A DNA stretch of 64,000 nt from Campylobacter upsaliensis (GTDB lineage: Bacteria > Campylobacterota > Campylobacteria > Campylobacterales > Campylobacteraceae): the NCBI RefSeq assembly GCF_900637395.1, contig NZ_LR134372.1, positions 124,001-188,000 on the forward strand, given 5' to 3'. Each line of letters starts with the position of its first letter. Within the stretch, counting starts at the first letter, position 1. Of the stretch, positions 51,229 through 60,050 are shown one piece after another. The translations under genes were made by a program, and so were the position numbers. Under the pieces are notes generated by a model. It saw nothing but the letters and a program-made list of their open reading frames with translations, did no database searches and was not told the origin of the DNA.

Positions 51229-53168
51229 CACACGGGGGGGGGGGGGGGGTAAAACCCCTTGTTATAGGATATTTAGGCGATGGAAAATGGGCAAGATTTG
51301 CTCTTTTGAAATTCTTAAGTGATGAAAGATTAAAAGTGGCTTTTGTCATTTTAAGAGTGCAAAAAGATGTGAAATTGCAAAAATTAGCACGGAAATTTGA
51401 CCTGCCTTGTTTTGTGTGCGAAGATATCAATAATGAAAAGAGTTTAAGGCTTATTGAAAGTTTTGCGCCTGATTTGCTTGTATCGATGAGTTTTGACCAA
51501 ATTTTTAAAGAGCGGATTTTAAATGCTTTTGAGGGTAAAATCATTAATTGCCACGCGAGCAAACTCCCCTTTTATCGTGGGCGTAATAATCTAAACTGGG
51601 TTTTAATCAACGATGAAAAAGAATTTGGCGTGAGTGTGCATTTTGTAGATAGTGGTGTGGATACGGGTGATATTATCTTGCAAAAAAGCTTTAGTATTAG
51701 CGATGAAGATGATTATAGCACGCTTTTAAAGAGGGCTTATAAGGCGTGTGGCACTTTGCTTTATGAGGCGGTGCTTTTATTTTTAAACCCGCCTGTTAGG
51801 GCATATTCGCAACGAGGCTTTGTTTGCAAACGCCGCGTTGAGGGTGATGAGAGAATTGACTGGACTTTAAGCACGAGGGAACTTTTTAATTTTATCCGTG
51901 CCTTAAATGCTCCAAATTTAGGTGCTTCAGCCTTTATAAACGGCGTTTTAATTAAGCTTTATAAGAGTGAAATTTTAAAGCAAGAATTTAAGGGTGCTGT
52001 TGGAGAGATTGTAAGTGTAAATGATGAGGGCTTTATCGTTTGCACAAAAGACGGAGCTTTAAGGATAACGCATTATAAAGGAGAAGTGGCTTTGGGAAGT
52101 TTTTTTGACACACGGGGGGGGGGGGGGGGGGGTAACTCTTCCTTCAACAAAAAGGAACTTTGGAAAATGAGTAAGATAAGTCTTGATGCTTTTCTAGGAG
52201 AAAAAAGCGGGAATTTTAGCGAGGATCTTTATTTTAGTAAAGAGTATGCCAGGCTTTATGGGGAGGTATTTGAATTTAGTTTTGAGAAAAATGGAGCATT
52301 TTTTAAAACTATAGCCATTAAAAAGCAAATTCCAAACACGCCTTTTTTTGACCTGCAAAGTCCTTATGGTTATAGTGGTTTTTATAGCAATTCTAACGAT
52401 GAAAGCTTTTTAAAACAAGCCCTAGAAAGCCTTAAGCAAAAGGCTTTGAGTGAAAATATCATCGCCTTTTTTCTAAGGCTTCACCCCTTTGATACAAATT
52501 TAAGCTTTTATGAGGCGAATTTAGACTTTTTTAAAAAAGAAAGAAAAATCGTTTTAATCAATTGTAATCAAGATTTTACAAGCCTTAGAAAAGACTACTC
52601 CCCGCGCATTTTAAGCTATGTGAAAAAGGCACGAAAAGAGCTTGAAATTTCTTTTTGTGATAAAAGTTTTTCTAAGGATTTTTACAAGCTTTATGAAAAA
52701 ACGATGCAAAGAAATAGGGCGGATAGCTTCTATTTTTTCGAGCAAAAATATTTTGACACGCTTTTTACTTTTAAGCAAAATGTCGTTTTAAGGGCTAAAT
52801 TTGAGGGAGAAATTCTAGCTTTTGCGAGTTTTTTTGTGGGAGAGGAATTTGCCTACTATCATCTTAGTGCAAATTGTAATGAAAGAAATGCAAATGCAGC
52901 TTTGCTTGATTTTTTCTTTGAGTTTTGCGTGAAAAAGGGCGTTAAATTCGTGCTTTTGGGTGGGGGCGTGAAAGATGATGATAATTTATATTATTTTAAA
53001 AGTCGTTTTTCAACCCTTTGGACGCATTTTAGTATAGGCGGACTTGTATTTGACACTCTTAATTATGAAAAATTATGCGAGGGAAGCAAAAATGCTTTGT
53101 TTTTAAAATACCGCTCTTGTGCGGGGGGGGGGGGGGGGGTTGAGTTTTTTCTAGCTGTGCCGATTTAG
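51221..53168 (+). CDS. Formyltransferase–FemAB-like acyltransferase fusion, three poly-G tracts
   Basis: Residues about 1–290: formyltransferase fold (Fmt/ArnA-like). It begins MLNTRG, then VKPLVIGYLGDGKWARFALL in another frame, with IINCHASKLPFYRGRNNLNW (Asn/His active-site region) and VHFVDSGVDTGDIIL. Residues about 310–640: FemAB/GNAT-like acyltransferase, SPYGYSGFYSN ... RADSFYFFEQKYFDTLFTFK ... LLGGGVKDDDNLYYFKSRFS. Tracts: G16 (51234–51249, needs 15 or 18, OFF as read), G19 (52114–52132, joins the domains in frame), G17 (53123–53139, varies the C-terminus). ON product about 648 residues. Predicted to N-formylate and acylate sugar amines of flagellin glycan; substrate inferred. Confidence 0.8.
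51234..51249 (+). repeat. G16 tract near the formyltransferase start
   Basis: Sixteen G after MLNT. Frame check: 15 or 18 ON; 16 gives a 33-residue product stopping at TGA near 51322. OFF as sequenced. Confidence 0.93.
52114..52132 (+). repeat. G19 tract between formyl- and acyltransferase domains
   Basis: Nineteen G. 19 fuses the domains. 18 ends the first protein after GGAAAA at TGA, overlapping ATG 52167 of the second domain as ATGA; 20 gives an immediate TAA after the tract. Confidence 0.93.
53123..53139 (+). repeat. G17 tract at the acyltransferase C-terminus
   Basis: Seventeen G, ten codons before the stop. 17 ends VEFFLAVPI; 18 ends GGTTGA at once; 16 ends LSFF. Changes only the C-terminal tail. 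Confidence 0.93.
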
Positions 53169-53192
53169 CTTTAAATTTCAAAAAGGATTAAA

Positions 53193-54314
53193 ATGCGATA
53201 TTGTGATTACTGCGTTATGCCAGATACGCGTCCGGGGATTAAATTTAGCCTTGATGAAAAAGGCAAAAATATCTGCTCTGCTTGTATCAATCATCAAAAT
53301 AAAGATAAAATCGACTATAAAGCAAGGTTTAAAGAGCTTGAAGCCCTTTGCGATAAGCATCGCCGCCGTAATGGTAAATTTGAGTATGATTGTGCCATCG
53401 CTGTGAGCGGAGGCAAAGATAGTCATTTTCAAGTGCATATTATGAAGGAAAAGCTTGGTATGAATCCTGTGCTTTTTAGTGTGGAGGATAATTTCACTAT
53501 GACAGAGGCAGGGAAGAAAAATCTGCGAAATATTAGCGAGGAATTTGGCTGTCATCTCATCACGCTTAAGCCTGACATTAAAACGCAAAAAAGGGTGATG
53601 TTAAAAACCTTTGAAAAATATGGCAAACCGACTTGGTTTATCGACCGCCTCATTTATAGCTATCCTTTTGGTATGGCTTTGAAATTTAATACACCCTTGC
53701 TTGTGTATGGGGAAAATGTAAGCTATGAATACGGCGGAGGGGACGCTGTAGAAACGCCTAGCGCTAAGGGGATATTTTTAAACGGCGTAGCAAGTGATAT
53801 GGACTTAAATGAGTTTTTAGATGATGAGGTAAGAGAGGAAAATTTACAGCTTTTCTTCGACCCTAGCAAGGACGATTTAGCTAAGCTTGAGCCTATATAT
53901 TTGAGTTATTTTATAAAGTGGAATTCCTATCAAAATTATATTTTTGCGAAAAAGCGTGGTTTTTGTGATTTGCAGGGTGAGTGGGATAGAACGCACACGG
54001 CAGAGTGTTTTGACCAAGTCGATAGCGTGGCTTATATTGTGCATTCTTGGATGAAATATCCTAAATTTGGACACGCTATGAGTAGTGATTATGCGGCGCG
54101 TTTTGTGAGGTATGGATTATTAAGCCGTGAGGAAGCGGTAGAAATCGTCAAAAAAAGGGATCATAATTTAGATAATCGTTGCGTGGAGGATTTTTGTAAC
54201 TTCGTAGGCATTTCAAAAACAAAATTTTGGCAAATCATAGAAAAGCACTATAATAGAGAGCTTTTTTATCAAAATGAATTTGGGGAATTTAAGCTTAAAA
54301 ACGAGCTTAAATAG
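53193..54314 (+). CDS. ptmG: N-acetyl-sugar amidotransferase PtmG
   Basis: 373 residues, N-type ATP pyrophosphatase. Zinc-like cysteines at the start (CDYCVMPDTRP, ICSACINHQNK), PP-loop IAVSGGKDSHFQVHIMKEKL, and VYGENVSYEYGGG, SAYIV-type end AMSSDYAARFVRYGLLSREE. WbpG/PseA relatives convert an N-acetyl group to acetamidino. C. jejuni ptmG (Cj1324) is needed for acetamidino-legionaminic acid derivatives on flagellin. Follows the formyl/acyltransferase ORF by 24 bp. Confidence 0.9.
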   Translation: MRYCDYCVMPDTRPGIKFSLDEKGKNICSACINHQNKDKIDYKARFKELEALCDKHRRRNGKFEYDCAIAVSGGKDSHFQVHIMKEKLGMNPVLFSVEDNFTMTEAGKKNLRNISEEFGCHLITLKPDIKTQKRVMLKTFEKYGKPTWFIDRLIYSYPFGMALKFNTPLLVYGENVSYEYGGGDAVETPSAKGIFLNGVASDMDLNEFLDDEVREENLQLFFDPSKDDLAKLEPIYLSYFIKWNSYQNYIFAKKRGFCDLQGEWDRTHTAECFDQVDSVAYIVHSWMKYPKFGHAMSSDYAARFVRYGLLSREEAVEIVKKRDHNLDNRCVEDFCNFVGISKTKFWQIIEKHYNRELFYQNEFGEFKLKNELK

Positions 54315-54605
54315 GCGTTTGTGCTGACATTGCTAAGAACGGCAAGTTATAGATTGCCACGAGTTTTTAACAAACTCTCGCAATGACGGCTTTTGCGAAG
54401 TGGTGGCTTGGGTTTTAGCTAAGTAGCAAACTAAGGCAAATCCGTAGGATTTGGGCGAGTCGTGCCTTTAGCTTTAAATAAGTTTGAGTGGCAAAACTAG
54501 GGGCTTTTTGCTTTGCAAAAAGGGACGGCGTGGGCTTTAGCTTTGCTACTTTAGCAAGGCTTTGCCTTGCGTTAAAAGTAGGTAAAAAAAGGAAAAAATA
54601 AAACA
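54315..54605 (+). repeat. Intergenic repeat-like region with several tight hairpins
   Basis: 290 bp without a gene, richer in G than its surroundings. It contains AGATTGCCACGAGTTT with the near-inverse AAACTCTCGCAATGACG (54351–54388); on the minus strand these read GTCATTGCGAG ... GTGGCAATCT, a motif seen in palindromic repeats of many bacteria. There are perfect hairpins with 3-base loops: CAAATCC/GGATTTG (54437–54453), CTTTTTGC/GCAAAAAG (54504–54522) and GCAAGGC/GCCTTGC (54554–54570), and TTGCTA/TAGCAA. Confidence 0.6.
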
Positions 54606-55281
54606 ATGCAAAATTCTTTATCAACTTATACAAAAAAATATGATGATTTAAATTATGGACTAAGTTTTCCCGATGGACATATCGTGCGTTTTTATGAGAG
54701 AATTTTAAAATACAAGCTCGATTTTAAAGCGGGAAATATGCTTGATTTTGGGTGCGGAAACGGAGTGCATAGTGCCTTTTTTAAAAGCAAGGGTTATAAG
54801 TGCTTTGGTGTGGATATAGTGCCAAGCTTAAAGCAAGCTTATGAAAAATTTGTTGGGGGGGGGGGGGGGGTGTAAGATTATCCAGCCTAATGCCAGTCTT
54901 GCGGGACTTTTTGAGGAAAAGATGAATTTAATTTTAGCAAATCAAAGCCTTTATTATTTACCTAAAAACACTTTAGCACAAAATATGGACGAGTTTTATG
55001 AAATGAGCGAAAAGGGGGCTATCTTTTTTGCGACTATGATGAGTGAGAAAAATTATTATTTCAAACACGCAGGAAAAGAGGACGAGCAAGGGCTTAGAAA
55101 GGTTGTTTTAGAGGGTAGGCTTAATGAGACAAGTTATATTCATTTTGTCAAAAATGCGACAGATTTAAAAGAGCTTTTTAAGCCTTTTAAATGCCTATAT
55201 TTAGGGGAGTATGACCCGATTAATTTTTATGAGTTTGAGGGCAGTGCGCACCATTTTATTTTTGTAGGGGTGAAAGAGTGA
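54606..55281 (+). CDS. Phase-variable methyltransferase, OFF as read
   Basis: SAM methyltransferase: MLDFGCGNGVHSAFFKSKGY motif I, NLILANQSLYYLPKNTLAQ motif II. A G16 tract (54855–54870) ends the first frame at a TAA five bases later (89 residues). Removing one G (15, or 18) joins both frames to about 224 residues. The matching C. jejuni pair Cj1325/1326 lies at the same place before legI, and is split by a poly-G tract there as well, as I recall. Likely adds a methyl group to the legionaminic acid derivative. Confidence 0.85.
54855..54870 (+). repeat. G16 tract in the methyltransferase
   Basis: Sixteen G. 15 or 18 ON; 16 OFF with GTG TAA just after the tract. Confidence 0.94.
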
Positions 55282-56276
55282 AAAAAGTGCTAATCATAGC
55301 AGAAGCTGGAGTGAATCATAATGGTGATATTAATTTAGCTAAAAAGCTTATAGAGCAAGCCGCTAAAGCAGGGGCTGATGTGGTAAAATTTCAAACCTTT
55401 AAGGCTAATTCTTGCGTAAGTGTGAGTGCAAAAAAGGCAAAATACCAGCTAGAAACGACTGCCAAAGAGGAAAGCCAACTTGAAATGATAGAAAAACTCG
55501 AGCTTTCTTACGAGTCGCATTTTGAGCTAATGAAGCATTGTAAAAAGCACGGCATTGCCTTTTTATCCACGCCTTTTGATTTGGAGAGTGTGGAGTTTTT
55601 AAGGGGGCTTGATTTGCCTTATTTTAAAATTCCAAGCGGAGAAATTACAAATTTACCTTATTTAAAAGCGGTAGCAAAGTGTAAAAAAAAGGTGCTTTTA
55701 TCCACAGGTATGGCGAATTTGGGTGAGATTGAAGCTGCCCTTGAAATTTTACGCAAAAACGGCACGAGAAATATCACGCTTTTGCATTGTAATACCGAAT
55801 ACCCAACGCCTTTTGAAGATGTGAATTTAAACGCTTTAAAGACTTTAAAAGAGGCTTTTAAGCTTGAGGTGGGGTATTCAGACCATACTGAGGGTATAGT
55901 GGCGTCTTTGGGTGCGGTGGCTTTGGGTGCGGTGGTAATTGAAAAGCACTTTACTTTGGATAAGACTATGGAGGGACCTGACCATAGGGCAAGTTTGGAA
56001 TTTGAGGAGTTAAAAGCACTTTGCAAGGGCATAAGAGAGCTTGAAAAGGCTTTAGGAAGTGGCATAAAAAAAGCAAGTAAAAGCGAAGCGAAAAATAAAA
56101 TTATCGCTAGAAAAAGTTTAGTAGCAAAGCGTGAAATTCAAAAAGGCGAGAAATTTAGCGAACAAAATTTAACGACAAAACGCCCAGGAAGTGGCATAAG
56201 TGCAATGCGGTATGAGGAGTATTTGGGAAAAAGAGCCTTAAAAACTTACAAAAAAGATGAGCTTATCAATGAGTAG
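55278..56276 (+). CDS. legI: N,N'-diacetyllegionaminic acid synthase
   Basis: NeuB-type enzyme condensing 2,4-diacetamido-2,4,6-trideoxymannose with phosphoenolpyruvate. 332 residues. IAEAGVNHNGDINLAKKLIE start, FLSTPFDLESVEFLRGLDLP, LHCNTEYPTPFEDVNLNALK, IEKHFTLDKTMEGPDHRAS. C-terminal SAF domain (RKSLVAKREIQKGEKFSEQN; GSGISAMRYEEY). Start overlaps the previous stop by 4 bp. C. jejuni homologue neuB2/Cj1327. Confidence 0.94.
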   Translation: MKKVLIIAEAGVNHNGDINLAKKLIEQAAKAGADVVKFQTFKANSCVSVSAKKAKYQLETTAKEESQLEMIEKLELSYESHFELMKHCKKHGIAFLSTPFDLESVEFLRGLDLPYFKIPSGEITNLPYLKAVAKCKKKVLLSTGMANLGEIEAALEILRKNGTRNITLLHCNTEYPTPFEDVNLNALKTLKEAFKLEVGYSDHTEGIVASLGAVALGAVVIEKHFTLDKTMEGPDHRASLEFEELKALCKGIRELEKALGSGIKKASKSEAKNKIIARKSLVAKREIQKGEKFSEQNLTTKRPGSGISAMRYEEYLGKRALKTYKKDELINE

Positions 56277-57423
56277 GAAAAAAATAGCCCTTGTAAGTGC
56301 GACTAGGGCGGAGTGGTATTTGCTATGGAATTTGGCAAAGGAGCTTGAGAAAGATGAGGGGATAGAGCTTTTACTTTTGGTAACTGGGGCGCATTTGAGC
56401 GAGAGTTTTGGTAATACTTATCAAGAAATTGAAAAAGATTTTAACATCACACATAAAATTCCTATTTTAGAAAATAATGACGATAAACTAAGCCTTGCGA
56501 AAAGCTTGGCGGTGGCGGTGAGTGCTTTTGCGGAGGCTTTTGAGACATTAAAACCTGATGCGGTGGTTATTTTAGGGGATAGATATGAAATGCTAGGCGT
56601 TGCAAGTGCGGCTTTGATGATGCATATCCCTATTATTCATCTTTGCGGTGGGGAGCTTACTTTAGGTGCTATGGATGATAGCATAAGACATAGCATTTCT
56701 AAAATGGCTAGTCTTCATTTTGTAAGCACCAAAGCTTATAAAAAAAGACTTATGCAGCTTGGCGAGGAGGAGGGGCGTATTTTTAATGTCGGCTCCTTAG
56801 CAGGGGAAAATGTCAAAAAATTAAAGCTTTTAAGCAAAAAAGAGCTCGAAAGCGAGCTTGGTTTAAGCCTTAAAAATTTCTTACTCATCACTTATCACAG
56901 CGAAACACTAAATTTGCAAAATACAAAAAAAGAAGTGCAAATTTTACTTGATTTTTTAGATACACTTAAAGACATTACTCTAATTTTTACTAAGGCAAAT
57001 GCCGATGAAAACGGACTTTTAATCAATCAAGCCCTAGAAAATTACTGCCTTAAAAACTCTCATAAAGCAAAGCTTTTTGATAATCTTGGGGCGCTTAAGT
57101 ATCTAAGTGCCTTAAAACACGCAAAAGCAGTGGTGGGAAATAGTTCAAGTGGAATTTGTGAAAGTGGCTTTTTTAAAACCCCTTGCATTAATATAGGCGA
57201 TAGGCAAAAAGGAAGAATTAGGGGGGATAATATCATTGATTGTAAGATGAAAGATTTAAAAAAGGCTTTTAAAAGGCTTGAAAGTAAGGAATTTAAAGAA
57301 AAAATGAAGCATTTTAAAAACCCTTTTGAAAGTAAAAAAAGTCCATCGATTTTTATAAAAGATGTGATTAAAAACACAAATTTAGCTACAATTTTACAAA
57401 AAGATTTTGTGGATAGAAAATGA
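56269..57423 (+). CDS. legG: GDP/UDP-sugar hydrolysing 2-epimerase LegG
   Basis: NeuC-family enzyme; in the C. jejuni legionaminate route it acts on the GDP-diacetylbacillosamine to give the ManNAc-type sugar. About 384 residues. KIALVSATRAEWYLLWNLAK, VILGDRYEMLGVASAALMMH, HLCGGELTLGAMDDSIRHSI, NSSSGICESGFFKTPCINIG. ATG 56269 overlaps the legI stop by 8 bp; the frame from 56257 has no ribosome site. Homologue of neuC2/Cj1328. Confidence 0.93.
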   Translation: MSRKKIALVSATRAEWYLLWNLAKELEKDEGIELLLLVTGAHLSESFGNTYQEIEKDFNITHKIPILENNDDKLSLAKSLAVAVSAFAEAFETLKPDAVVILGDRYEMLGVASAALMMHIPIIHLCGGELTLGAMDDSIRHSISKMASLHFVSTKAYKKRLMQLGEEEGRIFNVGSLAGENVKKLKLLSKKELESELGLSLKNFLLITYHSETLNLQNTKKEVQILLDFLDTLKDITLIFTKANADENGLLINQALENYCLKNSHKAKLFDNLGALKYLSALKHAKAVVGNSSSGICESGFFKTPCINIGDRQKGRIRGDNIIDCKMKDLKKAFKRLESKEFKEKMKHFKNPFESKKSPSIFIKDVIKNTNLATILQKDFVDRK

Positions 57424-58454
57424 ATATAGAGAGTTTAAAGCTAAGTGTAAATTCCAGCATAGAAAAAGCCCTTGAGATTATAGGAAAAGAGAGGGTCAGG
57501 CTTGGCGTAGTGGTAGGTAAAAATGGGGAATTTTTGGGGATTATTTCAGATTCTAACATTAGAAAAGCCTTAATTAATGGCAAAACCTTAAAAAGCAAAA
57601 TTAAAGAAATTTATACCAAAAACCCCATTACCATAGCCGAAAATACAAGCAAAGCAAAACTTTTAGAATTAAGTGCTAAGACTGATATTTATGATTTTCC
57701 TGTTTTAAATAAAAAGGGCGAGGTCGTTTCTATCCGCTCTATTTCTTCGCTTTTAAGCACGAAAAAACTCCCCTTTTATGTCATCTTAATGGCAGGTGGG
57801 CTTGGATCACGCCTAAAAGAGCTGACTAAAGAAACGCCAAAACCTATGCTAAAGGTCGGCAAAAAGCCTATTTTAGAAAATATTATCCAAAGGCTTCACA
57901 CACAAGGCTTTGAAAAATTTATCTTTTGCGTAAATTATAAAAGGCAAATTATTGAGGATTATTTCAAAAAAGGCGAGGAATTTGACATTAAAATTTCTTA
58001 TATTAAAGAGCGTAAAAAGCTAGGCACAGCAGGGGCTTTAAGCCTCATAAGGCAAAAAATAGAGCAAAGTTTTGTTGTGATGAATGCGGATATTTTAACC
58101 GAGCTTGATTTTAATGAGCTTTTAAAAGCACATCAAAAAAGTGGAGCTTTGATGAGCGTTTGCGTGAGGGAATTTCATCATCAAGTGCCTTATGGGGTGA
58201 TTAAGCAAAAAAATGGCTTTATCACACACATCGAGGAAAAGCCTATGCAAAGCTTTTTAGTTAGTGCGGGTATTTATGTGTGTGAGCCGCAAATTTTAGA
58301 GCTTTTGGAAAAAAATGCTTACCTTGATATGCCAGAGCTTATCCAAAAGGTAATGCAAAAAGGCAAGGTGAATACCTTTTTAATCGAGGATTATTGGATT
58401 GATATAGGTAGGCTTGAGGAATTTAAAAGGGCAAATGATGAAATCAAAGAGTAA
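57420..58454 (+). CDS. ptmE: Glucosamine-1-phosphate guanylyltransferase PtmE
   Basis: Starts the GDP-sugar route in C. jejuni legionaminate synthesis. 344 residues. Residues 1–115 are a CBS pair (VRLGVVVGKNGEFLGIISDS, TDIYDFPVLNKKGEVVSIRS); residues 120–344 are a nucleotidyltransferase (VILMAGGLGSRLKELTKETP, PMLKVGKKPILENIIQRL, VVMNADILTELDFNELL). ATGA overlap with legG. CBS part may sense a nucleotide. Confidence 0.92.
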   Translation: MNIESLKLSVNSSIEKALEIIGKERVRLGVVVGKNGEFLGIISDSNIRKALINGKTLKSKIKEIYTKNPITIAENTSKAKLLELSAKTDIYDFPVLNKKGEVVSIRSISSLLSTKKLPFYVILMAGGLGSRLKELTKETPKPMLKVGKKPILENIIQRLHTQGFEKFIFCVNYKRQIIEDYFKKGEEFDIKISYIKERKKLGTAGALSLIRQKIEQSFVVMNADILTELDFNELLKAHQKSGALMSVCVREFHHQVPYGVIKQKNGFITHIEEKPMQSFLVSAGIYVCEPQILELLEKNAYLDMPELIQKVMQKGKVNTFLIEDYWIDIGRLEEFKRANDEIKE

Positions 58455-59352
58455 AGCCCTCATCATAGGTTTTGGAAGCATAGGCAAAAAGCATTTTTTA
58501 GCCCTTAAAACGCTTGGTTTTGAAGTAAGTGTCGTGTCAAAAAGTGCTAATGAAAGCTTATTTAAGGAGTTTGGAGAATTTGAAATTTATCGCTCTTTAA
58601 AGGGACTTGATTTAAGTGAATTTGAGCTTTTTATCATAGCAAATATTACCACTAAGCATTACAAAACTCTTCAATTTTTAGATAAAAGGCTGAAAAATAA
58701 AAGCATTTTAGTAGAAAAACCGCTTTTTGAGAAAAATTACTCCTTTAAAGAAAGTGGGAAAAACTGCATTTTTGTGGCTTATTTGTTGCGTTTTCATAGT
58801 GTGGTGGAGAAATTAAGAGAGCTTTTAAAAGATGAAAAGCCTTATTTTGCGAGTTTAGAGTGCGATTCTTACTTGCCTAAGTGGCGAAGTGTGGATTATA
58901 GGCAAAATTATAGTGCGAAAAAAAAGCTTGGTGGGGGCGTTTTGCTTGATCTTTCTCACGAGCTTGACTTGGCTTTATTTTTGTTTAAAGACTTAAGGCT
59001 TAAATTTTCTCAAAATGCCAAAATAAGTGAGCTTGAGATAAAAAGCGATGATTTTGCCTTTTTAGCCTTAGAAAAAAAAGGTTTGAAGGTGCATATAAGG
59101 CTGAATTATTTTTCTAAATTTGAAAAAAGACAAATCATTATCCACACACGCACACAAAGCTTAAGCGTGGATTTAAGAGAGGCTAAAATAAGCATTTTTA
59201 AAGAAAATGAAAGCGAAATTTTAAATTATGAAAGTGATACTATAAGTCTTTTGGCAAGATTGCAAGAGGCGGTTTTAAGAAAAGATGAGAATCTTTGCAC
59301 ACTCAAAGTTGCAAAAAGGCTTTTAAAACTTTGTGATAAGGCTAGGAAATGA
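58438..59352 (+). CDS. ptmF: Gfo/Idh/MocA-type oxidoreductase PtmF
   Basis: 304 residues; NAD-binding start KALIIGFGSIGKKHFLALKT, KPLFEKNY (the EKP-type sugar-binding region as VEKPLFE), GGGVLLDLSHELDLALFLF. ATG 58438 chosen for spacing to AAAAGG; ATG 58435 and the longer frame are inside ptmE. In C. jejuni ptmF is in the legionaminic acid gene set; I do not claim its exact step. Confidence 0.88.
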   Translation: MKSKSKALIIGFGSIGKKHFLALKTLGFEVSVVSKSANESLFKEFGEFEIYRSLKGLDLSEFELFIIANITTKHYKTLQFLDKRLKNKSILVEKPLFEKNYSFKESGKNCIFVAYLLRFHSVVEKLRELLKDEKPYFASLECDSYLPKWRSVDYRQNYSAKKKLGGGVLLDLSHELDLALFLFKDLRLKFSQNAKISELEIKSDDFAFLALEKKGLKVHIRLNYFSKFEKRQIIIHTRTQSLSVDLREAKISIFKENESEILNYESDTISLLARLQEAVLRKDENLCTLKVAKRLLKLCDKARK

Positions 59353-60050
59353 TACTTTGCACGATTTGCGTTAGAGGCGGAAGTAAGGGCGTTAAGAATA
59401 AAAATATCCGCCAAATTGACGGACTTGAATTAATCGCTTATAGCATTTTACAAGCGAGGGAGAGTGGGCTTTTTGAGCATATAGTCATTAGCACCGATAG
59501 CGATGAGATAGCTAGTGTCGCTACAAAATATGGCGGCGAGGTTTTTTTCAAAAGAGAAGCAGCGATGAGTAGTGATAGTGCGGCAAAAGTGCCTGCGATA
59601 AGAGATGCTTTGCTAAGAAGTGAGGAGCATTTTAAGAGGCAATTTGACACCTTAATCGACCTTGACGCTACCGCACCCCTTCGCACGAGCGAGGATATTA
59701 AAAAAGCTTACAAGCTTTTTAAAAGTGGGGATTATGAGAATTTAATCACCGCCGTTCCTGCTAGGCGTAATCCTTATTTTAATCTCATCGAAGAGCAAAA
59801 AGAGGGAGGCTATAACACTTCTAAGCCTTGTTCTTTTGTGTGCCGTCAAGAAGCACCTAAATGTTATGATATGAATGCGAGTATTTATATATTTGATAGG
59901 GAGAGGCTTTTAAAAAGAGATGATGTTTTTGGCACGAAAACGGCTTTATATGTGATGAGTGAGGAGAGTGCTTTTGATATCGATAGTGAGCTAGATTTTA
60001 AAATCGTAGAGTTTCTATTAAGAGAAAGGAGGCTAAATGTTAAGAGATAA
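59349..60050 (+). CDS. legF: CMP-legionaminic acid synthetase
   Basis: Activates legionaminic acid with CTP. 233 residues. CTICVRGGSKGVKNKNIRQI is the CTP-binding motif; LIDLDATAPLRTSEDIKKAY and MNASIYIFDRERLL are NeuA-type elements. ATGA overlap with ptmF. C. jejuni gene ptmB/Cj1331 is the equivalent. Its product is the donor used by the Maf-type glycosyltransferase. Confidence 0.92.
   Translation: MILCTICVRGGSKGVKNKNIRQIDGLELIAYSILQARESGLFEHIVISTDSDEIASVATKYGGEVFFKREAAMSSDSAAKVPAIRDALLRSEEHFKRQFDTLIDLDATAPLRTSEDIKKAYKLFKSGDYENLITAVPARRNPYFNLIEEQKEGGYNTSKPCSFVCRQEAPKCYDMNASIYIFDRERLLKRDDVFGTKTALYVMSEESAFDIDSELDFKIVEFLLRERRLNVKR

Noticed and set aside
53178-53588. 136-codon minus ORF over ptmG
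   Set aside because: Antisense to conserved ptmG motifs; no start signals.
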